Below are positions 45,103-57,910 of a stretch of DNA of 64,000 nucleotides, piece by piece. Made by a program: the position numbers and the translations under genes. The DNA is taken from assembly GCF_016802725.1 (NCBI RefSeq), contig NC_052668.1, forward strand, positions 15,047,001 through 15,111,000. The letters run 5' to 3'. Source of the DNA: Solenopsis invicta. Taxonomy: Eukaryota; Arthropoda; Insecta; Hymenoptera; Formicidae. Each line of letters opens with the position of its first letter. The first letter of the stretch is position 1. The notes under the pieces were generated by a model. The model worked only from the letters and a program-made list of their open reading frames with translations, was not told the DNA's origin and did not search any database.

Positions 45103-47776
45103 ATGAATTCAGAAATGGAAATGTACTATGCTACGAATAAATTTTTTTTATTGCGAATCGGTGGATGGCCGTATCAGCGGAAAATATTGAAAGTCTTAAT
45201 ACCGTGTTTTTTTATAATGGTGCACTATTCTACCGTCGCAACTCAGGTAATATGTGATATTGATTACGCAAGTAATCGTACAAGTGTATCAAGAAATAAT
45301 CAATTAGTAAATATTGTTCAATTAAATTCATTTTTTTTCCTAATAACAAAATTCGTCGTATGTTTGCGCTTTAACACTGCTAATATAATTATCGATACGC
45401 ACGTATCGTATCAATCGTAGAAGCTACATATTGAATTAATTAACGTTTTAGATACTTCTATTATATGACACTTGGGGTGATGTGAACATTGCCGTTGAAT
45501 GTATAATTTCCCTGACTGTTCTTTTTGCTGCTAACGTAAAGTTCATTAATATCGTTGTAAATAATGATAAAGTAAGTTAATCAATATCATATTATATTAT
45601 TAAATCGATATCGGTAATATGTATTTGCAATTATTATTTTGCATTGTTGATTAGTTCCGATGGATATTGCAACTCATGAACAAACACTGGAAAGTTTTTA
45701 ACAGCGAATTCGAGCGTCATATCTTGAGATATTATGCTAATATTGGTAAAAAAACAACCAACTATTTTGCAGGTACAGGTACAATTAATTTTTAAATCTT
45801 TAAAGAGAAATAATAACGTGTCATCGATTAATTGATTGATTAAGCAATTATAATCGCATGAATATTATGTTTAATTTTGTTTGTCTAAATAAGAAAAACC
45901 TTTTAATTAGACGCAATTTTTTTTCAATTCAAAATTTTACGTATATTTTTACAATATTCTACAAAATAATAGATTTCCTATGCTAAGAAAAAAACATTCT
46001 TTTGACATTTCTATCTTGCAGTATATTTTATGATTGCCGTAATGTTTTATTTAACAATTCCATTATTACCAAAAATTTTGGATATCTTAATTCCGTTGAA
46101 CGAGTCGCGGCCATTGGCATACATATATCAAGCCGAATACAGAGTGGACAAAGAGAAGTATTATTATCCAATTTTGTTACATTGTTCCGTAACGAGTATA
46201 ATTACAGTAACAATTTTGTTCACCGTCGATACGACATATATAATATGTGTGTTGCATGCTTGCAGTTTATTTACAGCTGTCAGGTGAATAAAATTACAAC
46301 ACACAAGATCATGCTATTTTCTTATGTTATCAAATCAAATATGTTCTAAGTGTTTAATTTACTTATTTATGTGTACGGATGAATAAGCTCAAAGAAAACA
46401 TTGCTGTAAAGACTGCACGCTAATTTACAAAACATTTTGTTTCAAAGCCAGCGACTTGAAAATATGACTGGCGAGATAGACATTAAATCAGATGACGACG
46501 AAGAAAATTACACAGAGATGCATTATCAATTATTCGCGGAGAAATATCGTTCTACTGGCAATGATTACCGTGAATTGATAACGTGTTTGAAAAAACATCA
46601 ACTTGCATTAGAGTCTGTACTCTGTACTTTATCGCGTAAAGTTCTGTTCTGTAACAATGACTTTAATTTTAAGGAAATGCTAAAGTTATTCTATTTTACC
46701 GATCAAATTTTTTCAGCGATTTTTTCAGCACGCTATTTTTCTAATTGCATTTACAGATTTAAAAATCTTTCTCCATAATTAAAATATAAGCATAAGTATA
46801 ACTCAAGTCGGTCGATTTTATGCCAAGAACAAAAAAATTTAAGAAATTTAAGAAATAGATTTGTCATTTAGTCGGTAAAACTTACAACATTAGCATGCCC
46901 TTAATGAATTGATTGCTCTGTCCAATCTAACACCTATTCGCCTATTTATATTAAATCATTTTATTGGATCGCTTTTTTAGACACGTCCAGATACTGAACT
47001 CTACGTTCAATCAAGTGACATTTATTGTTTTATGTCTGAATATGCTGATTTTGAGTGTAATCGGAATACAAGTAAGGAGTTAAAAAGCACGTACGTTTCT
47101 ATTGAAGAATACATTTTATATCACGATTTTGCAGCTTATTAATAACTTGGAAAAGACTGAAGAAGTAATAAGATATGTTTTTGTAAGTTGCGGTGCATTT
47201 ACTCATCTTATATGTATGTGCATTCCCGGGCAATTATTGATAGACCAAAGTACAAAAGTTTTCGACAAAGCGTAAGAATTCGGGTTTTATATATATGTAG
47301 TTTTTTAACTTAAATGCAAATAAAAGTATTTCGCTTTTTTTATATTAAATTTCCATGATATTCTTCCTTTTACAAATATTTACAAAGTTTTATAAATTGT
47401 TTTTCTACTTTTTCATATAATGTTTAAAAAGATATATTTCAAATCTATCTATCACAATAGTAAATTTTATGTGATCAAAATTGCATATATCTTGTTTGTC
47501 AGGTATAGTTCAGCATGGCATACATTTTCCATAAAAACTAGAAGATTATTAAGAATACTTCTTTACAGAAGTCTCGTTCCGTCTACGCTCACGGCTGGGC
47601 AGATGTTTGTTATGTCTATGACAATGTGCAGTTCCGTACGTTTGATTTACAGTTTTAAACAAATATCTTTTATAATCTCATATGATTTTTATATAATTTA
47701 TAATAAAATAACATTCAATTTTAAGGTAACACAAAGTGCTATGTCGTATTTTACAGCTTTTTTATCCATTAGATAA
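45103..47776 (+). CDS. Odorant receptor OR6
   Basis: Predicted functional odorant receptor of the third sub-block. Exons are 45103-45246, 45452-45571, 45655-45772, 46022-46283, 46448-46612, 46981-47071, 47135-47271, 47503-47635 and 47726-47776, giving 406 aa. Landmarks are MNSEMEMYYATNK and GGWPYQRK in exon 1, YDTWGDVNIAVE in exon 2, LIPLNESRPLAYIYQAEY and HACSLFTAV in exon 4, CLKKHQLALE at the end of exon 5, ILNSTFNQVTFI in exon 6, CMCIPGQLLID in exon 7, STLTAGQMFVMSMT in exon 8 and TQSAMSYFTAFLSIR at the end. An in-frame stop lies upstream of GTG-TAC-GAT-ATG, which supports the ATG at 45103. The exon 5 donor is the weak GTCTGT, shared with OR7 and OR9. Exon 5 is longer (165 bp) than in OR1-OR5, with an acidic insert (SDDDEENYTE). 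Confidence 0.93.
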
Positions 47777-50700
47777 AGATGCACAATATTACTTTATATA
47801 TATCGGCACAAAATTGCAATATCTAGAAAAGCGATTAGCATTCCGTATGTTTTATAAAGGGCGATTGTAATCATTGTGAAAAAAAATCATTGTAATAAAA
47901 TATCTTACATGAAAAATATATGTACGTATTAAACCTATTTTCGATGGTCTTGTAAAGAAAGAATTCTTTCTAACATAAAAATTATAGAAAACTTTTAGTG
48001 TATAAAGATATTATAGATATATTAATTTATGCACACATATGTTCCATTTTCCTTTCGAAGAATATTCTTGACTTGAACGTATTTTAATCTTTTTTCACAT
48101 GATTAAGAATTACGCGTAACAAGTTGTTATAGATTTTTAGAGAAAAATGTTAATCGATTTGTATTTCTTAAATTAATAATGTATTGCAATCTACTTCATA
48201 TATTTACTAATGCTGTATTACCATAATATAGTTGTATATCAAGCGGAATAAAAAGTAATCATGATGTCAAAACAGCTTTAAAATGGATATTAGAAGTAAT
48301 TTTCGATCGATCATGATTGATTTTAATATTGATTTAAAGTTGTAAACTTGTTATTAAAACACACATTTAAAATTCTACTTTTGCTTCTTAAAATGCACAT
48401 CTAAAAACTTTTCTATAATTTTTTTAAATATATATATATATATTTTTTTTTAATAAAAAAAATTGCAAGAGTCTTCAATTTGGTCTGCAATGTAGTTAGA
48501 AATTAATGCATTTTACCGTTTGTTTAGCACTTACTAATGTCACAACGTAAGTTGCATTGGTTACGTTCACGTTAAAAATCATGAAATTGACGGATATTAG
48601 TTTTATGAATTATCGCCGCTGATCGCCAATTAAAATATCAATTAATTAAAGTTTGATTTTTGATACATTTTGCATTCAAATCATCTTATATTTACCTAAC
48701 GCCACTATTTTTTCCTGCTGAGGAAATGTTAGTTTTGCTTCGCGTCCTAAACAGTTTGTAATACAATATTCTTGCTAGAACTGCATCCGACATTATAGTT
48801 TCTGGCACAACGTCAGTCATCTTTACTAAGAACCAATAAAATTATAAAAGAAGTGTCACAAATTATAACGCAGTACACAATGCAGAGTGAACGTTCTATA
48901 TCGATTAATTTAATATATAGTTACAAATACATTACTTAAAAGCATTTCAATTATTCCAGAGCATGTATTATGAAACTTTTCGAAATGGATTCCAATCGGA
49001 ATTAATTTCTAGATTTTATTTTTCTTCAGAAAATGAAATAATTCTAATCAGAATCCATTCTGACAATTTTATAATACGTATTATAGCCACATCTATCGAA
49101 AAAAAATTTTTCATGTGACATTCTACTAACAAATTTTGTTAGTAAAATGCCAATAGAAATACAACAGAAATATAATCATTAGGTAATAGTTCGGCTATAC
49201 AAACCTTGTAGAAATATTACCCTTTAACTGTTCAAATACATTTCACTTAAATGATTATTAAATAATAAAATCTGCTTAATTGTTTTGCAATTAAATTATG
49301 CCGACGGAATCTGCTGGCAAACCATGAGTTTAATGCAAATGCCAATCTACCACAATATTCTGCTTCAACTTGGTGACAAATCGCTAGAACACTATAACAT
49401 TTTGTTTAGATAGTGCGCAAAATTCAAAATTAAAATTCAGGGATAAAATTATACTTATCTTAGTTAGAAGTCATATACCGTGCATTTCCGTAACAAGATA
49501 ATAGCTAAAACTTGTTTGTTTTTGTAGTTTAAAAACCTTATAATAATATGAATATTCACGATAAAAATTTATAACATAAACTACATTTTAATATTATGTT
49601 GTAAGATCGACAATATTTCCTATTTTTATAAATAGTACAAATAAAATGTCTTATTTTAAAACTTTGGCGTCTTGTCGATAAGTATTTGCATTTCCTTTGC
49701 ATTAAATTAATTAATATCTTACATGTTTTTTCATAATAAATATAAATATAATTAATTATTCACATTTTTTTTTATTATTTAATGCTAGTGTATTTATATA
49801 AATGTATCGATACTTAATACACTTGACAGGTGTAATTATTGTCACAAATTTTACATTAATAAAATAAAGAATAATCTTCTTAGTTATTTCTATAAATTTC
49901 TTTTCAGTTATATATACCTGTATATATAAATAGAAATCTGGTGTTGTCAAACAAACGTTTTGTATATAATGTTTCACAATTTTTAGCAACATTCTATGCG
50001 AATTGTAATTGCTCTTTCACATAATGTCTGCATCATACATTTGTATTAAAAATGCGGCCGAAATCGGACAAAACTACGTGGCAAGGGGATAAATTATACT
50101 TGTCCTGAAGTGTGTCGAAACCATGCCACTGTCATCTGTAAACTTCTGGATAATCAGCATATTCGCCACATAAGATGATGGAAATGGTGAAATTGATTCT
50201 AGATATTTGGTTCGTCTCAACGTGGATATAATTGCTAGACGTCAGCTCTCTGGAGATTGGCTGCAGCAATGAACCATCTGTGATAACAGTATGTTTTAGA
50301 TTTTTAATTATTGTCGCTATAAATATGGAGAATTAGAATTTTCAAGCGAGACTAGAGACATTTCGAGGGTAATATATAATACATTTTTTATTAACACCTT
50401 ATTATATTTTCTACAATTCTTAAAATCCTCAGAAAAATTAGTACTATGCTTTACAGAAATATCACTTGATCGTAAAATATGCATCAATAATCAGATAATT
50501 GCAATTTATATTTTAATACATTCACAAATTGTCTCACGCATTTTTTTTCTGATATAAAAATGATATTTCCTCGTAAACAATTTGTAATTTTTATGTGCGA
50601 GGTGAAATCAAATAAGTCCTGCTGCAAACTACAGAGTGCTATAGTACATACGTAACATCGAAAACGATCAATTTAATAAGTAGCTTCTACAACTCGTATA

Positions 50701-50847
50701 CGTTTGACAATCCAACACTGTCAAACTAACAATGTATGTAATCATATTGCCTTATTCACATTATATCTTCATGTCATATATTTAAGGGGTCGTACTAGGG
50801 AAACCGATCCGCAATAGGGGACCATTTGCACAACACCTGTGTACGAT
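47777..50847. other. Spacer between OR6 and OR7 containing the duplication junction
   Basis: Positions 47777-48920 are the OR6 3' flank. They include a block (about 48530-48920) that in front of OR8 and OR9 leads straight into the promoter. At 48920/48921 this breaks off and the copy of the OR6 upstream segment begins, running to the OR7 promoter block (about 50684-50847). No coding exon was recognised; the frame at 49756-49992 is AT-rich noise. Confidence 0.55.
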
Positions 50848-53800
50848 ATGAATTCAGAAATGGAAATGTACTATGCTACGAATAAACTTTTTTTATTGCG
50901 AATCGGTGGATGGCCGTATCAGCGGAAAATATTGAAAGTCTTAATACCGTGTTTTTTTATAATGGTGCACTATTCTACCGTCGCAACTCAGGTAATATGT
51001 GATATTGATTACGCAAGTAATCGTACAAGTGTATCAAGAAATAATCAATTGGTAAATATCGTTCGATTAAATTCATTTTTTCTTCCTAATAACAAAATTC
51101 GTCGTATGTTTGCGCTTTAACACTGCTAATATAATTATCGATACGCACGTATCGTATCAATCGTAGAAGCTACATATTGAATTAATTAACGTTTTAGATA
51201 CTTCTATTATATAACACTTGGGGTGATGTGGACATTGCCATTGAATGTATAATTACCCTGACTTGTCTTTTTGTTGCTAGCGCAAAGTTCATTAATATTG
51301 TTGTAAATAATGACAAAGTGAGTTAACCAATATCAAATTATATTATTAAATCAATATCGGTAATATGTATTTGCAGTTATTATTATTATTATTTTGCATT
51401 GTTGATTAGTTCCGACGGATATTGCAACTCATGAACGAACACTGGAAAGTTTTTAATAGCGAATTCGAGCGTCATATCTTGAGATATTATGCTAATATTG
51501 GTAAAAAAACAACTAACTATTTTGCAGGTATAGGAACAATTAATTTTTAAATCTTTAAAAAGAAATAATAACGTGTCATCGATTAATTGATTGATTAAGC
51601 AATTATAATCGCAAGAATATTATATTTAATTTTGTTTGTCTAAATAAGAAAAACCTTTTAATTAGACGCAATTTTTTTTTAATTCAAAATTTTACATATA
51701 TTTTTATAATATTCTACAAAATTATAGATTTCCTATGCTAAGAAAGAACATTTTTTTGACATTTCTATTTTGCAGCATATTTTATGATTGTCATAATGTT
51801 TTATTTAACAATTCCATTATTACCAAAAATTTTGGATATCCTAATTCCGTTGAACGAGTCGCGGCCATTGGCATACATATATCAAGCCGAATACAGAGTG
51901 GACAAAGAGAAGTATTATTATCCAATTTTGTTACATTGTTCCGTAACGAGTATAATTACAGTAACAATTTTGTTCACCGTCGATACGACATATATAATAT
52001 GTGTGTTGCATGCTTGCAGTTTATTTACAGCTGTCAGGTGAATAAAATTACAACACACAAGATCATGCTATTTTCTTATGTTATCAAATCAAATATGTTC
52101 TAAGTGTTTAATTTACTTATTTATGTGTACGGATGAATAAGCTCAAAGAAAACATTGCTGTAAAGACTGCACGCTAATTTACAAAACATTTTGTTTCAAA
52201 GCCAGCGACTTGAAAATATGACTGGCGAGATAGACATTAAATCAGATGACGACGAAGAAAATTACACAGAGATGCATTATCAATTATTCGCGGAGAAATA
52301 TCGTTCTACTGGCAATGATTACCGTGAATTGATAACGTGTTTGAAAAAACATCAACTTGCATTAGAGTCTGTACTCTGTACTTTATCGCGTAAAGTTCTG
52401 TTCTGTAACAATGACTTTAATTTTAAGGAAATGCTAAAGTTATTCTATTTTACCGAACAAATTTTTTCAGCGATTTTTTCAGCACGCTATTTTTCTAATT
52501 GCATTTACAGATTTAAAAATCTTTCTCCATAATTAAAATATAAGCATAAGTATAACTCAAGTCGGTCGATTTTATGCCAAGAACAAAAAAATTTAAGAAA
52601 TTTAAGAAATAGATTTGTCATTTAGTCGGTAAAACTTACAACATTAGCATGCCCTTAATGAATTGATTGCTCTGTCCAATCTAACACCTATTCGCCTATT
52701 TATATTAAATCATTTTATTGGATCGCTTTTTTAGACACGTCCAGATACTGAACTCTACGTTCAATCAAGTGACATTTATTGTTTTATGTCTGAATATGCT
52801 GATTTTGAGTGTAATCGGAATACAAGTAAGGAGTTAAAAAGCACGTACGTTTCTATTGAAGAATACATTTTATATCACGATTTTGCAGCTTATTAATAAC
52901 TTGGAAAAGACTGAAGAAGTAATAAGATATGTTTTTGTAAGTTGCGCTGTATTTACTCATCTCATATGTATGTGCATTCCCGGACAATTATTGATAGACC
53001 GAAGTACAGAAGTTTTCGACAAAGCGTAAGAATTCGGGTTATATATATATGTAGATTTTTAACTTAAATGCAAATAAAAGTATTTCGCTTTTTTTATATT
53101 AAATTTCCATGATATTCTTCCTTTTACAAATATTTACAAAGTTTTATAAATTGTTTTTCTACTTTTTCATATAATGTTTAAAAAGATGTATTTCAAATCT
53201 ATCTATCACAATAGTAAATTTTATGTGATCAAAATCGCGTATATCTTGTTTGTCAGGTATGGTTCAGCATGGCATACATTTTCCATAAAAACTAGAAGAT
53301 TATTAAGAATACTTCTTTACAGAAGTCTCGTTCCGTCTACGCTCACGGCTGGGCAGATGTTTGTTATGTCTATGACAATGTGCAGTTCCGTACGTTTGAT
53401 TCACATTCTTAAATATCTTTTATAATCTCATATGATTTTTACATAATTTGTAATAAAATAACATTCAATTTTAAGGTAACACAAAGTGCTATGTCGTATT
53501 TTACAGCTTTTTTATCCATTAGATAAGGATGCACAATTATATTACTTTATATATATCGCCACAAAATTGCAATATCTAGAAAAGCAATTAACATTCCGTA
53601 TGTTTTATAAAAGGCGATTGTAATCATTGTGAAAAAAAATCATTGTAATAAAATATCTTACATGAAAAATATATGTACGTATTAAACCTATTTTCGATGG
53701 TCTTGTAAAGCAAGAATTCTTTCTAACATAAAAATTATAGAAAATTTTTAATGCATATAGATATTATAGATATATTAATTTATGCACACATATATTCCGT

Positions 53801-54676
53801 TTTCCTTTCGTAGAAGATTCTTTACTTGAAAACGTATTTTAAACTTTTTTCACATAATTAAAAATTACGCGTAACAAGTTATTATAGATTTTTAGAGAAA
53901 AACGTTAATCGATTTGTATTTCTTAAATTAATGATGTATTGCAATCTACTGTTCATATATTTACTAATGCTGTATTACCGTAATATAGTTGTATACTCAA
54001 GCGGAATAAAAAATAATCATGATATCAAAACGACTTTAAAATGGATATTAGAAGTAATTTTTGATCGATCATGATTGATTTTAATATCGATTTAAAGTTA
54101 TAGACTTGTCATTAAAACACACATTTAAAATTCTACCTTTGCTTCTTAAAATGCACATCTAAAAACTTTTCTACAATTTTTTTCAAGATATATATATTTT
54201 TTAATAAAAGAAAATTGTAAAAGTGTTCAATTTGATCTGCAATGTAGTTACAAATCAATATATTTTACCGTTTGTTTAGCACTTACCAATGTCGCAACGT
54301 AAGCTGCATTGGTTACGTTCACGTTAAAAATCATGAAATTGACGGATATTAGTTTTATGAATTATCGCCGCTGATCGCCAATTAAAATGTCCATGGGCAA
54401 TTAATTAAAGTTTGTTTTTCGATACATTTTGCATTCAAATCGTCTTATATTTATCTAACGCCACTATTTTTTCCTGCTGAAAAAATGTTAGTTTTGCTTC
54501 GCGACCTAAGCAGTTTGTACTATAATATTCTTGCTAGAACTGCATCAGGCATTATAGTTTCTGGCACATCAGTCATCCTTACCAAGAACCAATAAAATTA
54601 TAAAAGAAGTGTCGCAAATTATAAGGCAGTACACAATGCAGAGTGAATGTTCTATACCGATTAATTTAATATATAG
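48921..54676 (+). repeat. Tandem segmental duplication, copy 2 (carries OR7)
   Basis: Direct repeat of 43191-48920. Its right end coincides with the motif CGATTAATTTAATATATAG at 54658-54676, the same motif that ends copy 1 at 48902-48920. Confidence 0.9.
50848..53526 (+). CDS. Odorant receptor OR7 (duplicate of OR6)
   Basis: Predicted functional odorant receptor. Exons are 50848-50991, 51198-51317, 51410-51527, 51776-52037, 52202-52366, 52735-52825, 52889-53025, 53257-53389 and 53476-53526, giving 406 aa. It has the same exon lengths as OR6 throughout. Reading both, I count 8 amino-acid differences in the 40 codons of exon 2 (YNTWGDVDIAIE, LTCLFVASAK) against about 11 in the remaining 366. 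Exons 5 and 6 are identical at the protein level, and their introns also look identical. This points to gene conversion over the middle of the gene and divergence or selection in exon 2. No frame break; the start is supported as for OR6. Confidence 0.93.
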
Positions 54677-54836
54677 TACTTCTACTCGTTTGACAATCCG
54701 GTACTAGACAATTGATGCAGTATTACCATAATCATCATTTCTCTTTTTCTACGTCACTCATTTTCTTCATGTCATGTGTTTAACAAGGGGAGCTGACTTG
54801 CAATGGGGTACATTTGCACAACAACCTGCGTACAAT
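53527..54836. promoter_or_regulatory. Spacer between OR7 and OR8 with OR8 promoter block
   Basis: The 3' flank of OR7 (homologous to 47777-48920) runs continuously into the OR8 promoter. This includes ACCAATAAAATTATAAAAGA, TTTGACAATCCGG, CATGTCAT and ATTTGCACA, spaced as upstream of OR9. No additional gene seen. Confidence 0.5.
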
Positions 54837-57800
54837 ATGAATTCAGAAATGGAAATGTATTATGCTACGAATAAGTTATTTTTATACCGAATCGGCGTGT
54901 GGCCGTATCAGCGGAGAGTTCTTAAAGTGATGATACCGTGTTTTATCGTAATAGTGCATATTTCTGTTGTCATAAGTGAGGTAATACCACTTCTTTGCTA
55001 GAACAATGCTCAAATTGACAAATGTTGTTAAACTCATTTCCTCATTCTAATAAAAAAATACATTTGTCACTTGTTTTAATGTTGCCGATACAGTCATTGA
55101 TTTTTTAGGCGCTACTGTTATACGACACTTGGGGTGATATAAACGTTGCAGTTGACTGTATAGTCAATCTTATTTTGCTTTTTACTGCCGATGTAAAATT
55201 AATTAATATGGTTGTAAATAATAGGAAAGTGAGTGGTCAAGTTGATATCGGTAACGTGTATTTGCTATTATTATTGTTATTATTATTATTTGTATTATTT
55301 ATTGTTAATCAGTTCCGACGATTATTGGAACTTATGAACAAACACTGGGAGCTTTTAAATAATAAAATTGAAAGTCATATCTTGAAATATTATGCTAGTA
55401 TTAGCCAAAAACTAACAAGTTATTATGCAGGTATAAACATAATTAGTTTTTTATGTTTAAAGGGAAAGCATAATGTGTCAACAACGATTGTCGAAATTGC
55501 AAGAATATCATGTTCAATTTTGATGTAAATAAGAAAACATTTTTTTTTCTAGTTAGAATTAATTTTTATAGAATAGTTTCCAAAATTGCACATGTTAGAA
55601 AATCTTTACAAAATTATAAAACAAATTATTACCCATTCTGAAAAAGAATATTCTTTACTTATTTAATATAGTTAATAAGTAATGTATACATTCCTTTTTA
55701 CAGTATATTTGATCGTGATCATAATATTTTATTTATTAATTCCTTTAACACCAAAAATTTTGGACTTCGTAGTTCCATTGAATGAGTCAAGACCATTGGC
55801 ATATATATATCAGGGCGAATACAGAGTGGACAAAGAGAAGTATTATTATCCAATTTTGTTTCATTCTTATCTTGCGACTGCATGCACAATGACAATTCTG
55901 TTCACTTGTGATACCACGTATATAATATGTGTGTTACATGCTTGCAGCCTATTTACAGCTATTGGGTAAATAAAGATAAAACAATTTCGTGTACAGTTTC
56001 TATATTTTTCTAAAATATTGTTTTTCTAAAATATTGTGATAATTTATTTGTTTCTGAATAAATAAAAAGATTTCATTGGTATAAAGTTTGCGTGCTAATT
56101 TATAACGTTTTATTTTAAAGAGAACAACTGGAAAATATAACTAGCAAGGCAGGTACAACTTCAAATAATGATGGAGAAATCCATACAGAGATGCAATATC
56201 ATACATTCATAAAAAAACACAGTTTTATCGGCAATGACTATAAAATATTGATAACGTGTTTGAAAAAACATCAACTTGCAGTAGAGTTTGTACTACATAG
56301 AATTTTCTTGTTCATAATAACAATGCTTTTAATAATTTTAGTGAATTGATATAACTGTAGAACTTAGCATTCGTTTATATTAACTCGTTTTTATTTGATA
56401 TCCGTTCTAGAAACGCTCAGACGTTGAATTCTATGTTTCTTCATGTAACATTTATTCTTTTATCTATGAATATGCTGGTTTTGAGTATAATTGGAATACA
56501 AGTAAGGATGTGAGAAGCACAGGTATATATATTCTACTGAAAAATAGATTTTATAATGCGACAATTTTGCAGCTTATTAATAATCTAGAGAATACTAAAG
56601 AGACAATAAGATATATTTGTCTAACTGGTGCTACGTTTATTCATCTTGTATGTATGTGTATTCCTGGACAATTACTGATTGATAAAAGCACAGAAATTCT
56701 CGACAAAACGTAAGGATTTGAATTTTATATTCTTAACATATAGTTCTTAACATTATACTTAATCCTTGGATGCAAATAAAAAAAATTTTTATAATTTTAA
56801 AATATTAAATACTAGATGTGTAAAAGCATAAAAAATATGTAGATGATTAAAAAAAAAAAAATTTTTAATATAAGCAAATGCTCTAAACTAGAATATCTTA
56901 TTAATAATATTAACGTTAAAATCTAAAAGTTAAATATTGAAATATAGAAACAAATTTTTTCGAAACAAAAAATTTCTGATTGTTAACTTATTATTTTTTT
57001 TTTGTTACGTAAAATTGCATATAATTATAAGCAATTTCCAATATATTGTTGATAATAAATAATACATTTAATAATAGAGTAATAATATAAAATACACATA
57101 TTATTGTATTTCAGGTACGGTTCAGAATGGTATACATTTTCTAACAAAACTAAGAAATTGTTAAGTGTACTTCTTTATAAAAGTTTAGTTCCATGTACAC
57201 TCACGGCTGGAAAGATGTTTGTTATGTCCATGACTCTGTGCAGTTCGGTACATCTGATTCATTTACTTCAAAGTTTCCCAAACTTATAGGTCACGACCCA
57301 CTTCAAAAAACAGTAATCATCTATTGTAATTTGAAGATTATGTAAAAATGGAGAGAGAGAAGTAATTTAATAATTTATCTATTATATAACATTATATTTA
57401 TATTACTCCTTTTACTTTCTAATTTTCTATTAAATATAATTTTATAAACTTGTTTATAAAAATATAAAAATATAAAATATAAATGTGTGTGTGCGCGTGC
57501 GCGCATGTGTGTCGCGTGCGTGTGTGCGCGTGTGCGCGTGCGTGTGTGCGCGTGTGCGCGTGCGTGTGTGCGCGTGCGTGTGTGTGACACAATATGCTTA
57601 TTTCATATTTCCATTGACGACATCTTTGATATTGGTATCAAAGCAAATCATTTTTATATACAAAGAATTTATAGTTGTAATTTATTTCGAAATATGTGGT
57701 TTCAATTCCTACCATAGCTGAAAAAACATTTTGTGATCCATCAAAAAGCGTTTTATGATCCATCAGTAGATCGTGACCCATACTTTGGGAATCTCTGATT

Positions 57801-57910
57801 TACTTAAAAAGAACATCTTTTATAATTTTACATATAATAGATTGATATACAATTTTAAGGTAATGCAAACTTCTTTGTCGTATTTCACGGCTTTTTTATC
57901 CATGAGATAA
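54837..57910 (+). CDS. Odorant receptor OR8
   Basis: Predicted functional odorant receptor. Exons are 54837-54980, 55109-55228, 55313-55430, 55704-55965, 56121-56285, 56411-56501, 56573-56709, 57115-57247 and 57860-57910, giving 406 aa. Exon lengths equal those of OR6 and OR7. Landmarks are MNSEMEMYYATNKLFL and VWPYQRR in exon 1, YDTWGDINVAVD in exon 2, VVPLNESRPLAYIYQGEY and HACSLFTAIG in exon 4, LNSMFLHVTFI in exon 6, CIPGQLLIDKSTEI in exon 7, CTLTAGKMFVMSMTLCS in exon 8 and SLSYFTAFLSMR at the end. An upstream in-frame ATG at 54774 would add 21 residues; the start used matches OR6 and OR7, where upstream extension is blocked. The exon 5 donor is GTTTGT. Intron 8 is inflated by a hAT-type insertion. 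Confidence 0.92.
55258..55305. repeat. (TTA)n microsatellite before OR8 exon 3
   Basis: Runs of TTA/TTG ending just before the exon 3 acceptor, where it doubles as a pyrimidine-rich tract. The equivalent place in OR7 has a shorter run (about 51378-51394). Confidence 0.7.
57269..57797. mobile_element. 529-bp non-autonomous hAT-type element in OR8 intron 8
   Basis: The ends are inverted repeats (CAAAGTTTCCCAAACTTATA on the left, the complement of CAGAGATTCCCAAAGTATGG on the right), and both carry GGTCACGA just inside. It is flanked by perfect 8-bp direct repeats ATTTACTT (57261-57268 and 57798-57805), the size typical of hAT elements. OR7 at the same place reads GATTCACATTCTTAAATATC without the insert. 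The interior holds a GT/GC microsatellite (57484-57588) and no transposase. Confidence 0.85.

Larger units (their letters stand above)
43191..48920 (+). repeat. Tandem segmental duplication, copy 1 (carries OR6)
   Basis: This 5.73-kb segment is repeated directly at 48921-54676. Equivalent exons sit 5745-5754 bp apart. The copies differ by several percent in the upstream part and in the 3' flank but are almost identical over about 46030-47150. Confidence 0.9.

Noticed and set aside
43191..54676. Assembly artefact explaining the OR6/OR7 duplication
   Set aside because: Exon 2, the upstream region and the 3' flanks differ at many positions, so the copies are distinct, although near-identity in the middle still deserves a read-depth check.
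57375..57721. Cys/Arg/Val-rich open frames
   Set aside because: They are translations of the GT/GC microsatellite inside the hAT-type element.
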